Positions 12,896 through 24,756 of a stretch of 64,000 nucleotides of DNA are shown here, one piece after another. Position 1 is the first letter of the stretch; every line of letters begins with the position of its first letter. The stretch covers positions 666,890,753 through 666,954,752 of the forward strand of contig CM062296.1 of the NCBI GenBank assembly GCA_031216915.1, in the 5' to 3' direction. The notes below the pieces were generated by a model. The model saw nothing but the letters and a program-made list of their open reading frames with translations. It had not been told where the DNA came from and searched no databases. The stretch comes from Pictodentalium vernedei (lineage: Eukaryota; Mollusca; Scaphopoda; Dentaliida; Dentaliidae). The translations under genes and the position numbers were made by a program.

Positions 12896-12969
12896 GGGGA
12901 TGGCCCTCCCAGGAGTTGGGAACTCTTGCCTCCCCGCTGAGTACATAGCGCTTACCAGGCACTGGTTAT

Positions 12970-13197
12970 TAGAATGATAAATGGCGCCAATTTCGGAACG
13001 TCCTTGACACTGCGCATGCGCAGTGGGGGCGAGGTGTGGAGGGCCTCTCTGGACATGTTTTCTTTAGTTTTAGATGCAAATTTTGGGGATTGGGGGGCAA
13101 AATTTGTGTTTGGCCCTATATTTTAAGAGTTAGCACCAGCTATGTCTGGGTCATTGGTAAGTATAAAAAATATATAAATTACTATAAATTTTTTAAC
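12970..13197 (+). repeat. D1 right inverted terminal repeat
   Basis: Mirror of the left repeat, with an extra ~30-nt outer tail (tatataaattactataaat then tttttaac) that the left end lacks but the internal complementary region does match. Left and right repeats of unequal outer length are usual in DIRS elements. Confidence 0.88.
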
Positions 13198-13209
13198 TTT
13201 TAAGCTATT

Positions 13210-13410
13210 AACCCTTATTACTTACAAAATGATCGTCGGTGAAGTCCACTTCCAATAAAAGAAGTTATGTTTACTAAAAGAAGTTATGTTTATCTCTTGT
13301 GTACCATTTGGATGCCTGAAAACAGCCCATTTTATCAAACTTTTGATGTTTAGCAGCTTAGAAGGTTAACAAACGCTGAGTCCAATATCTCTTGTATGTC
13401 GACTGCAGTG
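13210..13410. repeat. Repeat H, third degenerate copy
   Basis: Contains gttatgtttatctcttgtgt, accatttggatgcctgaaaa and tgatgtttagcagcttagaa, matching the two copies left of D1. It follows the right end of D1 directly. Confidence 0.5.
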
Positions 13411-13441
13411 TCACAGACAGGTCTGACAGTGAGGAATATTT

Positions 13442-13870
13442 TTGTGTCGCCGCCCCACGAAGTGGGGAGCGACATATAGGGATTACTTTTGTTGTCTTGC
13501 GTCGTCTGCGTCGTCGTCCGCATCACACTTTCTCTTATCCGCCACTCCTCTTTAACCTATGAATGGATTTTGATGAAACTTTCAGTGATTCTTTATCACA
13601 TAATGGCATTGTGCACCTCTTATTTTATTTTTTGATCTGCTGTATTTTTTCCAGAGTTATGCCCCGTCGTCTTGCGTCGTCCACTTCACACTTTCTCTTA
13701 TCCGCCACTCCTCTTTAACCTATGAATGGATTTTGATGAAACTTTCAGTGATTCTTTATCACATAATGGCATTGTGCACCTCCTATTCTTGATCCGCTGT
13801 ATTTTTTCCAGAGTTATGCCCCTTTTCCACTTAGAATTCTGTCTGAAATGCCAGGCAACACACGTCTTCC
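13442..13870 (+). repeat. Hairpin-headed minisatellite element
   Basis: Begins with a hairpin (cgccgccccacgaagtgggg), then gcgacatatagggatt, then a CGTCGTC-type microsatellite, then two units of about 163 bp (starting near 13524 and 13687) that are almost identical (ctttctcttatccgccactc, gaatggattttgatgaaact, ttttccagagttatgcccc). This architecture recurs in the window and is, from memory, common in mollusc genomes. Confidence 0.75.
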
Positions 13871-14087
13871 ATGGAAGACTCACATCTAAGTTTAAAAATC
13901 CACAAGACAAAATCTGAGAAAGTGATGATAAGCCCTAATTTTGAAAATATTTTGCAAATTCTGGCAAAGGAAGGGCGAAATCGAAAATTCTGCTTTGGTA
14001 CATTTGTAGATTTTGTGCTATTCTATGCGTGTGCTAAATTGTGTGAAAATCAGTTCAAAAATGGCTTCTGAATCATACAGACAAAAT

Positions 14088-14127
14088 GTGTGTGTGTGGG
14101 GGGGTGGGGGGTGGGGGGGGGGGGGAA
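14088..14127 (+). repeat. GT/G-rich low-complexity run
   Basis: A short TG repeat leads into long uninterrupted G runs. Such sequence can form G-quadruplexes and is prone to length change and sequencing error. Confidence 0.85.
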
Positions 14128-14450
14128 ATGTAATAATCCGTACAAAAACAAGAGTTTTTTCCAGAGGTAATAGCCTAATTAAAAATACAATATGCTGCTA
14201 ATTTCCAAATTTGTCCATGTTCTTAAGACAAATTCTATATGCAAAAGTACACATATGTTTCGTACATCATCCAGATGTAATCACTCAGACGGATTTAACA
14301 TCCTACATGCTGCTGGCAGATATTCCTACCCAGCAATGAAATTCTCTTGCCACTGAAATATGTTTAATTCGGGCACATTTAAACAAATTTCCTCCCTGTG
14401 AATGACATGGATTTTTTTAGCAATGATTTCTTGAGTTAAAAACTTAGTTG

Positions 14451-14513
14451 AGTTTTTCATCAAATCTAGTCATGGCTGTTGTATAGCAGCTATGACTAAA
14501 TTTGATGAAAACT
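14451..14513. repeat. Palindrome, possible MITE core
   Basis: agtttttcatcaaatctagt and its near complement ctaaatttgatgaaaact flank a catggctg...cagctatg stem. It resembles the central hairpins of the TTAA-flanked MITEs, but I could not fix outer ends. Confidence 0.5.
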
Positions 14514-14715
14514 ATCTTGAAAATATTCCGTGGGTTTAGAGTTACTGAATGAAGGGGAATGTGGCAGTGTGCATGGTTTTGACCATCATGTCACTCTGTT
14601 TTCTGAAAGCCAAATTCATACATATTGCCATTTTGATTCACTTTAAATTATTAACCCCCTACCAACTGTAAATGACATACTTGGAAAGCACTTTTAACAA
14701 AAATCAGTATTCAAA

Positions 14716-17700
14716 ATTTTTATACTGTACCAATGACCCAGACATAGCTGGTGCTAACTCTTAAAATATAGGGCCAAACACAAATTTTGCCCCCCAATCC
14801 CCAAAATTTGCATCTAAAACCAAAGAAAACTGAATGGCCCTCCACATTTCACCTCTACTGCACATGCGCAGTGTCAAGGACGTTCCGAAATTGGCGCCAT
14901 TAATCATTCTTAGTTTGGCCCTTCATCAGTTAACATCTGACTGATCTTTGTGCTTGTAAATCTCAGTTTAAATGATGCCAGACACATAAATATTAGTGAA
15001 ATGGTGATTCTAAGGAGGATATAGAAGGAGGAGAGGAAAAATGTGTGACAGAAAATTATCAGGGCTGTAACTTAAAATTTTTTAATGAAATTATGTTAAG
15101 TTACCTATTTTCGAGGCAGCAGCCATTTTGTTGTCATTCTTGTTATTAAGTTACACTGCTTGTTCAGTGTTTTCCTCTCTCCCTTTCCTTTAAGTCCCCT
15201 CTTGCTATTCTCCCATGCTTTTGGCATATTTTCTGTAATTTTATTACTAAAATTTCTTTGGAGTTTTAGCTGAATAACAGAATGAATTCTGTTCTTTTCC
15301 CCATGTTTACGTCTTCACCTACGGGTGGTTAGGCGTAGTGTTCTGCATCTACCATCTGATGTTCTGCAGTTTCTTCCCTGGAAGTCTCTGTTTTGCATCA
15401 GATAGTGTATTATTGGTAACTGATTTCGGGGCTGGGTGCCTGGAGTCTTATTCTAGTGTTTTTACACTTATTGTTTACATTTACAACAGCCCTCTGTGTG
15501 AGGGGGGATTTCTTGAAAATAATATCTTGATGTTAATTTAATCATAACTAGATACATTATTATTGTTCGTAAGTGTTGCATAAATTGTTTAAAATATTTT
15601 TAAAATTTTTGTCCACACTTAGGCTTGGGATCCATTGGGGCTCAATGTTACTTTTCAGAAACTTAGGCTGTTCTGAAAAAATATTTTTTCAAAATTTTGT
15701 GATTTCAATTATTTTTTCTATGTTAATGGATCATATTATTATGTATTTTGATTGTCAGGGGTTGGTGCGAGTACTAGGACTTTGTTTTCTTTTCACATTG
15801 AAAGGATTTTGGTCAATTGTAATAAGAGGAAATCTTCCTCTGACTTTTATAATCATTGTATATGTAGTCAGTGTACTCGCACTAGCTCCTGTTCTGTATG
15901 TGATAATTTCGATGACAACATGGGAAGCGTGTGTCACGGTATGTTAGTGGGGAATTGGACATTCCGGTCCTTTCCCCGCAGGGTCACTCTACTTTATCAA
16001 TTTCTATTTCAGACGATCAAGATTAGGGTGATGTATCCGTGATGTCTTCCAAAAGTGTGCCTCCGTCGTCACAATTAATGAAGAGCTAGCGGAAAAGTGC
16101 TCATGTAAATACGCCAATTGCCTAAGAGGACCCTAGTAGGTTCGACAGCCTTTGACGTCCGCTAGCTCGCCCGGTGTAGCTTCCATTCATCGAATGGTTC
16201 GGCAGCCAGGTTCGTCCGTTGCGGTCTAGAAGGAGTTTTGGGGTGATGCAAGCACTATAAATCAACCAAATGCACACCCAGTGACAGCGGATTAGAGGGA
16301 GAACGGAGGAAGCCTTTTAGTCCGGTTCCTAGCTCGTCCAGGTCCATCCGGACGGCGAGCGAGAGAGGCCCCTCTCTCGTACAACAACGTCTGGCCCCAG
16401 ATGTTGTGGTACAAAATGTTTCGCATTCGGAGCGTACGTCCGCCGCTCGGGACGCTCCGACATATAGTCAGTCCGGAGAGACTGTCAATAAGGCTTCCTC
16501 ATTCTCATGGCAGCGCACACGACCGCTCTTGGCTACGTGACCTCGGACATCCAGTCAGCTTCGCCAATCGGAGAATCATCGGCGACCAGGTCATACCATC
16601 CGGTAGCCAGGGACACGAGGCCTGCAGACTCCGGACGTTCACATAAGAAGTGTGCAGGAGTCAACGTACACGGAGCTTCCGGCGGCAATGCATCGTAAGA
16701 CCGCTACTGCACAGGCCTCGGGGACGGACGTGCTATCCCAAATAGCACAGCTTATCGCAGCATCCCAGCAACGACTGAATCTGTCGCATCATGTATTATC
16801 CGACGATGCTGGGTTGGGACGCTCCGCGGAAGCGGGTATGGACGTCCGAAAATTTCATCTGGTCCGACGGGATGCCGAAAGGGATTCGGAGGATTTCGAG
16901 CTTTCCCTTTCGGAACAACATATGCTGTTGTGTATGTCATCTGACTTTATCTTCTACAGGTTCTTTCGTCGGACCAGAATGCTGCGATGCCGGATAAGAA
17001 ACTGATAGCGTCGGTGGACTTAGAAATTTTTGGTTCGGTTCAGGGACATCGTCCCTCAGTTCCGACATAGTCCAATAATGTCACACAAACTTTCGAATTA
17101 TTGAACGACGCTATATATTATTATTATATGCTTGCTATTACCAAGCATTTCTGGTTTCTTGTTCGCAAAGTTACGGAGATGTCTTTCAAAGTGTGCCTCT
17201 GTCGTCATAGTTAATGAAGAGCTAGCGGCAATAAGTGCTCATGGTATATGTCTATCGCCTAAGAGGTCCCTTGTAGGATCGACGGAGTGACATTCGCTAG
17301 CTCACCCGGTGTAGCGTCCATTCATCGAATGGTTCGGCAGCCGGGTTCATCCGTTGCGGTATAGGAAGGAGATTTGGGTGATGCGAGCACTATAATAACT
17401 TTAGTACTCACCCAGTGACGACGGATTGAGGACAGATCGGAGGAAGCCTGTTAGTCCGGTTCCTGGCTCGTCCAGGTCCGTCCGGGCTGTGAGCGAGAGA
17501 GGTCCCTCTCTCGTACAACAACATAGGGGACCGCTTGTTGTGGTTCAGATATTTCGCATTCGGAGCATATGTCCGCCGCTCGGGGCGCTCCGTTATATTG
17601 ACAGTCCGAGAGTCTGTCGATAATGCTTCCTCATCCTCACAGCAGCACACACGACCGCACAAGGCTAAGTGACCTCGAGTATCCGACCAGTTTCGTCATG

Positions 17701-20700
17701 CAGTGATCCCACGGCGAACAGGTCACGCCATCTGGGAGCCAAGGGACATGAGGCCTATACACTCCGTTCGCTCGCATAATAGAAGTATGCACGGGGTAAC
17801 GATCATGGAGCTTCCAGCGGCAATGCATCGTAAGACCGCTTCTCCACAGGCCTCAGTGACGGGCGTGCTATCCAAGTTAGCACAGTTTATCGCAGCATCC
17901 CAGCAATCGACAGTTTCTTGGCCGGATCAGGAATTATCCGACGGTGCTGGGTCGGTGCGCTCTGCTGTTGCATCAGGTTCGGACGACCGAACGCTTTATA
18001 GGTTCTAACAGGATGGCGAAAGGGATTCGGACGATTTCGAGTTTTCCCTTTCGGAACAACGGAAGCTGCCATACATTTCTTCCGGCATTATCTTCCAGTG
18101 GTTGTTCCTTCGGACTACATTGCTGCGATGTTGGATAAGAGACTTATAGCGTCATTGGACACGGAATTTTGGATCGGTTTAGGGACATTGTCCCTGACTT
18201 ACCGACGCAGTCCAATAATGTCATTAGAACATTTGTATTATTTATCGACGCTATATATATATAAGCCTGCTACCAAGCATGATAGTTTAGTTTCTTGTCC
18301 GCAATGCTCAATTCTGCCTTTTATCATTTCTAGGAATATTTTATTTTGGCAGAACAGGGCATACCGAGAATTTATATGCGTCTAGACGGCGGGGTTAAAG
18401 ACTGGAAATTATCTTTTTCGCCGTCTTTGTCTTTTCCAACCACAATGTTGGAAACGACAATGATGTCTAATAGACTTAACTTAGACGCTTTATCATACGT
18501 AGACCACCTTACTGAGGCGTTATCATTACGTCTTCAAGAGAAAGAATTCCGGGATATGATCCTCAATGTGATTTCTTTCAAGGGCTGTAGTTTGTCCACG
18601 TATAACTCCGCCCTTCAGTGGCATCTTGGAGTTGGTTAGACGTGACGCAGCCCTAGCTACATCCACGCGCGTGGATAGTAAGGTGAAGAACTCTCTCAGA
18701 GTCGCTTCGGTCTCGGAGAAGCTTCTCTTCGACGGCAACTTTTCAGCAATCCATGAATTGCTCGATATACATGTTCTCTTGTCTATCAAGTGTAGCAAGA
18801 GATTCAGACTATGGCAAACATTCGGTGGTTGACTCAGTGAGAGCCACTGCAGTTGCCGGATCCGAGTTTTATAATTATGACGGTTGCCAGTCAAACAGGT
18901 TGGGGTACAATATTGTTCCCAACGGATTCGTAGTGCCAGGGTCTTTGGGTTCCGCAGTCTCTAGGCAAGCACTTATCTTCCACGGAATAATGTTTTTTAG
19001 GCTTGCTTTATGTCATTGGATGAACATTATTTAGAAACGCATGTCCAAATCCTGTCCGATAATACGACAGTAGTTGCGTATCTCTGGAACCAGGGAGGCA
19101 CTCATTCGATTCCGTTATTCAATTTAATGGAAAGAATCCTTCTGTTTCTTATAGTACACCAAGTTCTGATTCGGTCCGTCATATTCCAGGTCGTCTGATT
19201 GTATTACCGGACTCCCTTTCACGTAAGGGTCGCTTGTTGCCGTCAGAATGGACTCTCAACAAACAAGTATTCAATCAGATTTGCTATCAATGGGAGCGCC
19301 CAATGATAATTTATTTACGACACAACTTGCTAATCAATTGCAGACGTATGTGTTTGCATGTCCGGATCTCTGAGCTTATGTTGTTAACGCTCTATTGATC
19401 TAATAGGACGGAATGATAGGATATGCGTATCCTCCTGCGCTGTTGTTTCAGCAAGTATTGCTAAGATAAACAACCACAATACATTTCTGTTGATAGCATC
19501 TCTGTCTTCACAGAGACCGTGGGTAAATTTACTCAGATGTCTTCTGTGGGACTCAGCGCGAAAACTTCCTCCATGAGAGGATCTTCTTTCGCTGGGGAAA
19601 ATCGTGTCATCTTCATCACAACCCGCAAGTTCTCAACCTTCACGTATTCCGTTGTGTGGTCCTTATTACATTGTAAGCATTGTACTGGACGAGATTTGGA
19701 CGCGATTTCTTACTGTAGGAGAACCTCTTCTTCGCTATTCTATGCGGTTAAAGTGGAGGCCCTTCCGTCGTTGTTGTAGGGATCACTATGTTGATATTGT
19801 TGATCCCTCCATACTACTCATTGCAACTTTCTAGTATACTTGTTTGACAAGATCTACTGCAGCCTGATACTATTAAGGTTATAGGTCTATGTTATCTCAT
19901 ACCTATGCACTCTATGATAGTTTACAATTGAGTCTTATGTCTCTTTATCTAAGTCAGTTAGTAACTTTTCGATAAATAGACTTAGAATCATTAGATTAAA
20001 TTTCTATATGGAATTTAACTTCGGTTCTTATTTAGCTAAGTAATCATTTGAGCCTCTGGAAACAGTAGTTTTCAAATTCTGACCTTTTAGACAGTAATTC
20101 TGTTGGCTTCTCTTTTACTGAAGAGTCAGTGAGCTTCATGCACTATCGGTGGATGATTCTCACTTTCGTAGTTTCGGAATCACTACTTCCTTTACTATTT
20201 AGGTTGGATTTTTGGTTAAGAGTCAGGCTCCTAATAAATATCCGGAACCTATTGTTATTAAGGTCCTTCCGTCTTCGTACAGGCATAGGCCTTTACTCTG
20301 TCCGGTTAGAGTTTTACGTATTTATAAACAGATATCTGTTTATTACTACGGACATAAGCTTCTTCTGTCTTTGATGCCTAATAGAAGGACGTTACGCTCC
20401 ATTCTATTGCTAATGGATTCAATTAACTATCGGTACTGCTTATGGTATATCATTGACTCAGCAGTTGTGCTTGAGATTTCGGCTCATGAAGTAAGAGTTC
20501 TTTCTACATCTTGGGCTTACATTAATAGTGTCGCTATTATAGATTTTTGAAGGCTGCTCATTGTGCTCAGCCATCCACATTCATGAATTTTTTATCTCAG
20601 AAATATCGAGTCCATTTCTGGAGGCCTCTATTGTTAGGTCTATTATCTACTGCTCAGAATGTCATTCACTTAACAGTTGCTACTATAGCTAGGTAGGCTG

Positions 20701-21654
20701 TCTGTTTCGGCAGTGACTCCGTTCTGCTGCCCTCTTCGCTCTGGGCTATTTGACCCAGGGCAAGAAAAGGGGGGGGGGGGGGGGAGGGTGTTCCCTTGGG
20801 TCACCTGTTTTACTATGAAAACAAGGTGATACCTCCTCCGGAGTTAGTAATTCTGAGCTGTTACTGGGATGTTTTTTTAGTGAGAAGTTTATGTTTTAAA
20901 AATTCATTCAGGTCTTAGTTTTTAAAGTATAGCTTTTGAATATAGCACGTGTCAAACGGACGTTATTATACAATCCTCAGACACTTTTTAGGAGTATAAA
21001 GAGTCTCTATTCTCTAGACTTACTTTATTTATTGACTTACTTTAAAAATTATTAGTATAAGGATTATACTAGATATTAATAGAGTACATGGATGTATGAT
21101 GCTCAATTTTGCAAGGTGTTGTATCTTTCTAATTTAACATAAATAAGAAAGATACATGTAAGGCCTAATACTTCTTTTTCCCTAGAGGGGATGACTCTAT
21201 TTTATATAATTGAGCGTATTCCAACTTGCTATATGTCCTAGGCCCTCCAGCCTTTTTACTATTCAGCTATGCCTGGGTCATTGGTACAGTATAAAAATGT
21301 TAAAAAATTTATAGTAATTTATATATTTTTTATACTTACCAATGACCCAGACGGGGATGGCCCTCCCAGGAGTTGGGAACTCATACCTCCCCGCTGAGTA
21401 CATAGCGCTTACCAGGCGCTGGTTATAAGAATGATTAATGGCGCCAATTTCGGAACGTCCTTGACACTGCGCATGCGCAGTAGAGGTGAAGTGTGGAGGG
21501 CCATTCAGGACATGTTTTCTTTGGTTTTAGATGCAAATTTTGGGGATTGGGGGGCAAAATTTGTGTTTGGCCCTATATTTTAAGAGTTAGCACCAGCTAT
21601 GTCTGGGTCATTGGTAAGTATAAAAAATATATAAATTACTATAAATTTTTTAAC
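14716..21654 (+). mobile_element. D2: near full-length DIRS-like retrotransposon (fossil)
   Basis: A ~6.9 kb sister of D1 in the same intron and orientation. Parts: left inverted repeat (14716 to about 14912), leader (to about 16040), the two tandem versions of the GC-rich segment (about 16040-17180 and 17180-18290), RNase H-like remnants (about 18840-19400), recombinase remnants (about 20110-20640, with VSELHALSVDDSHFRSF and ISAHEVRVLSTSWAY), a G-run near 20770, the internal complementary region (21263-21352) and the right inverted repeat (about 21427-21654). The coding parts are broken many times (well over ten). By eye it is the most diverged of the three, and its terminal repeats differ from each other at a few places, so it is probably the oldest of the three. 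It ends 95 bp before exon B. Confidence 0.9.
21263..21352 (+). repeat. D2 internal complementary region
   Basis: Same design as in D1: complement of the left end (gtacagtataaaaat) fused to complement of the right end (gttaaaaaatttatag), lying about 75 bp upstream of the right inverted repeat. Confidence 0.88.
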
Positions 21655-21749
21655 TTTTATTTTTTAAATTAGCAATATTTTATTTCATTTTACTTGTATG
21701 ATCATAAAATATTCTCAGGATTTGATGTATTTTGTATTTTTTTTTCTAG

Positions 21750-21894
21750 AGTGGACTTACCTGGACGTTGGCATGATGAGTTGGATGCATTCCAGAAAAT
21801 AATTGTGATCAAATGTTTAAGACCAGACAAAGCAACTGATGCTATGCAAGACTATGTTTCAAATAATTTAGGACAGAGATTTATTGAACCTCAG
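21750..21894 (+). CDS. DNAH1: DNAH1-like exon B
   Basis: Starts after a T-rich acceptor ending ttttttctag and stops before donor gtaagg. The first base completes the split arginine. It reads VDLPGRWHDELDAFQKI, then KCLRPDKATDAMQDYV and RFIEPQ, matching the recalled DNAH1 segment that leads into AAA6. The exon lies only 95 bp downstream of the right end of DIRS copy D2. Confidence 0.94.
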
Positions 21895-22049
21895 GTAAGG
21901 TTTAGAATCTACATTTAATAAAGTGAAACACCCAAAGAGCAACTTTCTCAAGCTTTGTATTCTTGAAAGTTGTTACCACATATACATGTATTTATGATGA
22001 AATTCTACAGACGAAGGTCAGATTACTTGACTGTGGTTCATAGTCCAAG

Positions 22050-22413
22050 TTGATCTATTTATTTATTGATTGGTGTTTAAGGTCACATATTTATGCACAA
22101 TGGGTAATCATGACCGTGACAGTTTTACGTGTGGAGGAAGCCGGAGTACCCGAAGAGAACCACCGTGCAATGGCGAGCAACTGTCAGCTCCCCAACATAC
22201 TGACTCCACACAAGCAGGGTTAGCATTGGTTGAAGACAAGTGCACCATCGACGTGCAGTACGCCTTAGTATACAACGCCACTGTGCCCCCACGCAGGCAA
22301 TGGAGATGAAGTGTCCTGTCCAAGGACACAACGCGGTTGCCGCAGGTGGGATTCGAACCGAGGACCTCTAGGCTTGCAGCCTGCACCTCCACCTACTGAG
22401 CCACCCCGCTCCC
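22050..22413 (-). mobile_element. SINE S2 with tRNA-derived head
   Basis: On the minus strand the head carries a box A-like gtggctcagtaggtggag and a box B-like ggttcgaatccc, spaced as in a tRNA gene. It is followed by the same body as S1 (cgtactgcacgtcgatggtg) and the ttaaacaccaat(c)aataaata tail. A 12-bp target-site duplication tcatagtccaag flanks it at 22038-22049 and 22414-22425. The tRNA part has no sign of function. Confidence 0.92.
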
Positions 22414-22474
22414 TCATAGTCCAAGCTAAGCTGTCTATACTGGTAGACAAGAGTTACCTAGAAAGCACAGTTAA

Positions 22475-22683
22475 CTCTCTGAGCACTGATGTGGAAATAA
22501 CAAAATTTCTCGCTGCAAATTTTTCCCTTAATACAACTAGAAATTTAACAAATTCAGTCTTGTTTGACAGAACTCTTTGAGTTCTGTCAAACAAGACTGA
22601 ATTGGTAAATTTTTTATAGTTAAATTATGGGAACTATATGCTGCTTGACATTTTTTGGTATTTTTACATAAGTATGCAGGGGG
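22475..22683. repeat. TTAA-flanked palindromic MITE, family D
   Basis: TTAA at 22471-22474 and 22684-22687, terminal ctctctgagcactgatgt against acataagtatgcaggggg, and a perfect central hairpin (attcagtcttgtttgacaga facing tctgtcaaacaagactgaat). A relative lies at 24026-24233. Confidence 0.75.
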
Positions 22684-23056
22684 TTAAGCTTCGGGATTGG
22701 AATGAGTGGTATTGAATGAAATTGGTTTAGGACCTTGTTGATTGATTTTCTCAACAAAACTTGTATGATAATTAAAATTGTTTCCCCTAGTTTGTCATGG
22801 TCTTGCCTGGGGTGTAATGATATCTCCTCATGTATCTTCCCTGCCTTCTTATCTCCAACCATCTGTCTGTTTATATCTTTATATAAGCATCTCTCTGCTT
22901 GTGTTTGATATCAGTTTCTATTTATTGTGTTCCTTTTCCTCTTCTTCAAACTGTCTTTGATATTTGTTTGCATATTTTAGTACCATGTGTCTGGTTTTCT
23001 GTGTCCTAGTTTCCTTTTGGATATCTGTCAATCAAATGATTGGTGGTTATTAATTA

Positions 23057-23581
23057 TACCCCCACAAAACGAAGTTTAGGGGTATGTATGAGTCAACTTG
23101 TCTGTCGTTGTCATCGGTCCATTGCACATGTAAACTTGTGGAGCGAACTACTTCCACAGTTTTAGTCCCATTTTCATGAAACTTCATGAAAATGATCAAC
23201 ATGATGAGGAGCAGTGCATGACATAATTTTTTTCCTGCTCTGTTTCAAGATGGTCGACTGGTGGCCATATTGGATTTTGCAAAATACTTGTGGAGCAAAC
23301 TACTTATATAGTCTTTACTGTATTGTCATGAAACTCAATATAAATGATCGACATGATGAGGAGCAGTGCGTGGCATAACTTTTTTCCTGATCTGATTCCG
23401 GATGGCCGACTGGTGGCCATATTGGATTTTTCAAAATACTTCTGGAGCGAACTACTTCCACAGTTTTTGCTCATTGTCATGAAACTCAATATAAATGATT
23501 GACATGATGAGGAGCAATGCTTGACATAATGTTTTCCCAATCGGTTTCAAGATGGCCGACTGGTGGCTATGTTGGATTTTT
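23057..23581 (+). repeat. Hairpin-headed minisatellite element, three ~150-bp units
   Basis: Head: tacccccacaaaacgaagtt, then taggggtatg and a short tgtctgtcgttgtc microsatellite. Then three units with a period of about 150 bp, marked by tggagcgaactacttccaca (near 23139, 23291 and 23441), aacatgatgaggagcagtgc and gatggccgactggtggccat. Same design as at 13442 and 42587, different unit sequence. Confidence 0.8.
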
Positions 23582-23824
23582 TTTACTTACAAAAATTTGA
23601 ATGCCTCTTTCAATCACACACACTAGCTGGGATGCCATCTCTAGTTCTTGGCTGAACAGCAATCTTTTGTTCTTGATATTGCCTTGAACACATGTGACTT
23701 TTGGAAAGTCTACTGATTTAATGCCGTAATGGTTACTTTGGCCATAAAGTGTTTGGATGGACTAATTATTGAATATCATTAAATTTAAATCTAACTGATC
23801 AGATTATTTTTTCTTCACGAACAG

Positions 23825-23983
23825 ACTGCTGACTTACATTTGGTGTACAAGGATTCTTCACCAACTTCACCATTAATTTTTGTCTTGTCAACTGGAACAG
23901 ATCCAGCAGCTGATTTGTACAAATTTGCCGAGGAAATGAGATTTGCTAAAAAACTCAGTGCCATTTCTCTTGGACAGGGACAG
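23825..23983 (+). CDS. DNAH1: DNAH1-like exon C (start of AAA6 / region D6)
   Basis: Fifty-three codons, phase 0 at both ends, between acceptor cgaacag and donor gtatgt. It reads TADLHLVYKDSSPTSPLIFV, then STGTDPAADLYKFAEEM and KKLSAISLGQGQ. The PLIFVLS-G-DPAADL block and the SLGQGQ turn are conserved features of the sixth AAA module of dynein heavy chains. Confidence 0.96.
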
Positions 23984-24025
23984 GTATGTTTCTTTTTTAT
24001 TTTTGTCTACAAAGTTTAACTTTAA

Positions 24026-24233
24026 TCTTTTGCACACTGATGTAAAAAAAAATGAAATTGCAAGAAGCAATTTTGTCCCATAATGCTACTGAGAATTTAA
24101 CCAGTTCAGTCTTGTTTGGCAGATCTCAGTCAGATCTGTCAAAAAAAAACTGTATTGATTAAATGCCTAACTTACATTACAGGAAAACTTTGCAGCTTGG
24201 AATTTTGATATTTTGACATCAGTGTGCAGAGGG
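24026..24233. repeat. TTAA-flanked palindromic MITE, family D
   Basis: TTAA at 24022-24025 and 24234-24237, ends ttttgcacactgatgt against acatcagtgtgcagaggg, and a central hairpin of cagtcttgtttggcagatct type. Same family as 22475-22683, more decayed. Confidence 0.7.
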
Positions 24234-24756
24234 TTAAATAGCTTTACCCGTGTGTCATTATCATTATGGTGAAAAAGAATTGAGATAAATATGGCCTTTG
24301 ATTGAATTTGGGTTAGTAGTCAAACTGTACGAGGTAAAAGTTTCAGAAAGCAAACCAGTTTGTCATCTGAAATAATTTTGTTCTTTTAAAAATGTTGCTT
24401 AAACTTATGTAGCCTATAAATGGACATCTACTATGTGCGTAACAAGCCCGAGTTAAATTTTTGTTTCATTCCCTCACTAGGGTAATAAATTACTGTAGAA
24501 CTGACAATGAGAAGGATTATAACTATAGTGGGTGTAATGTTGCTAATGCCATTACACCTCCACAAAAATGTTATTACACTAAGCTTTCCTTGTTGTGAAA
24601 AACAATATGTCTTCAAAATTGTATCTTACATGTTGATTGTCTTGGCCCACAGTCAAAAGAAGAAGGCTATGATATAAATAAAATCGAGTGTTGTCAAAAA
24701 ATTGTTTAATCCCTTTTGTAGGAATCATTGCTCCTGCCAGTGGTGGTACAGTGGAG

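Larger units (their letters stand above)
6202..13197 (+). mobile_element. D1: near full-length DIRS-like retrotransposon (fossil)
   Basis: A ~7.0 kb element in the sense direction of the host gene. Parts: left inverted terminal repeat (6202-6403), non-coding leader (to about 7540), a GC- and CpG-rich segment in two tandem versions (about 7540-8830 and 8830-9870; possible gag region, not proven), RNase H-like remnants (about 10360-11000, e.g. STVVAYLRNQGGT), tyrosine recombinase remnants (about 11690-12240), a G-run near 12325, the internal complementary region (12808-12895) and the right inverted repeat (12970-13197). A reverse transcriptase core was not recognised. The coding parts are broken in many places (well over ten), while the two terminal repeats look identical over ~190 bp, which suggests a young insertion. 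No target-site duplication is seen, as expected for DIRS. Confidence 0.9.
4470..21749. other. Intron A-B (17.3 kb)
   Basis: Holds SINE S1, three degenerate copies of repeat H, D1, a minisatellite element (13442-13870), a G-rich low-complexity run (14088-14127), a palindrome (14451-14513) and D2. Nothing is recognised at 4470-5099 or 14128-14450. Most of its length is DIRS DNA. Confidence 0.7.
21895..23824. other. Intron B-C (1.9 kb)
   Basis: Holds SINE S2 (minus strand), a palindromic MITE of family D and a minisatellite element. Nothing is recognised at 21895-22037, 22690-23056 or 23582-23824 beyond the acceptor tract of exon C. Confidence 0.7.

Noticed and set aside
6202-13197. Cut-and-paste DNA transposon with long inverted ends
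   Set aside because: The inverted ends alone would allow this, but the internal complementary region, RNase H-like and tyrosine recombinase remnants and the lack of target duplication fit DIRS much better.
18526-18894. Minus-strand 122-residue reading frame inside D2
   Set aside because: It lies antisense to the element, and its counterpart in D1 is shorter. It is best explained as a shadow of a GC-rich fossil region.
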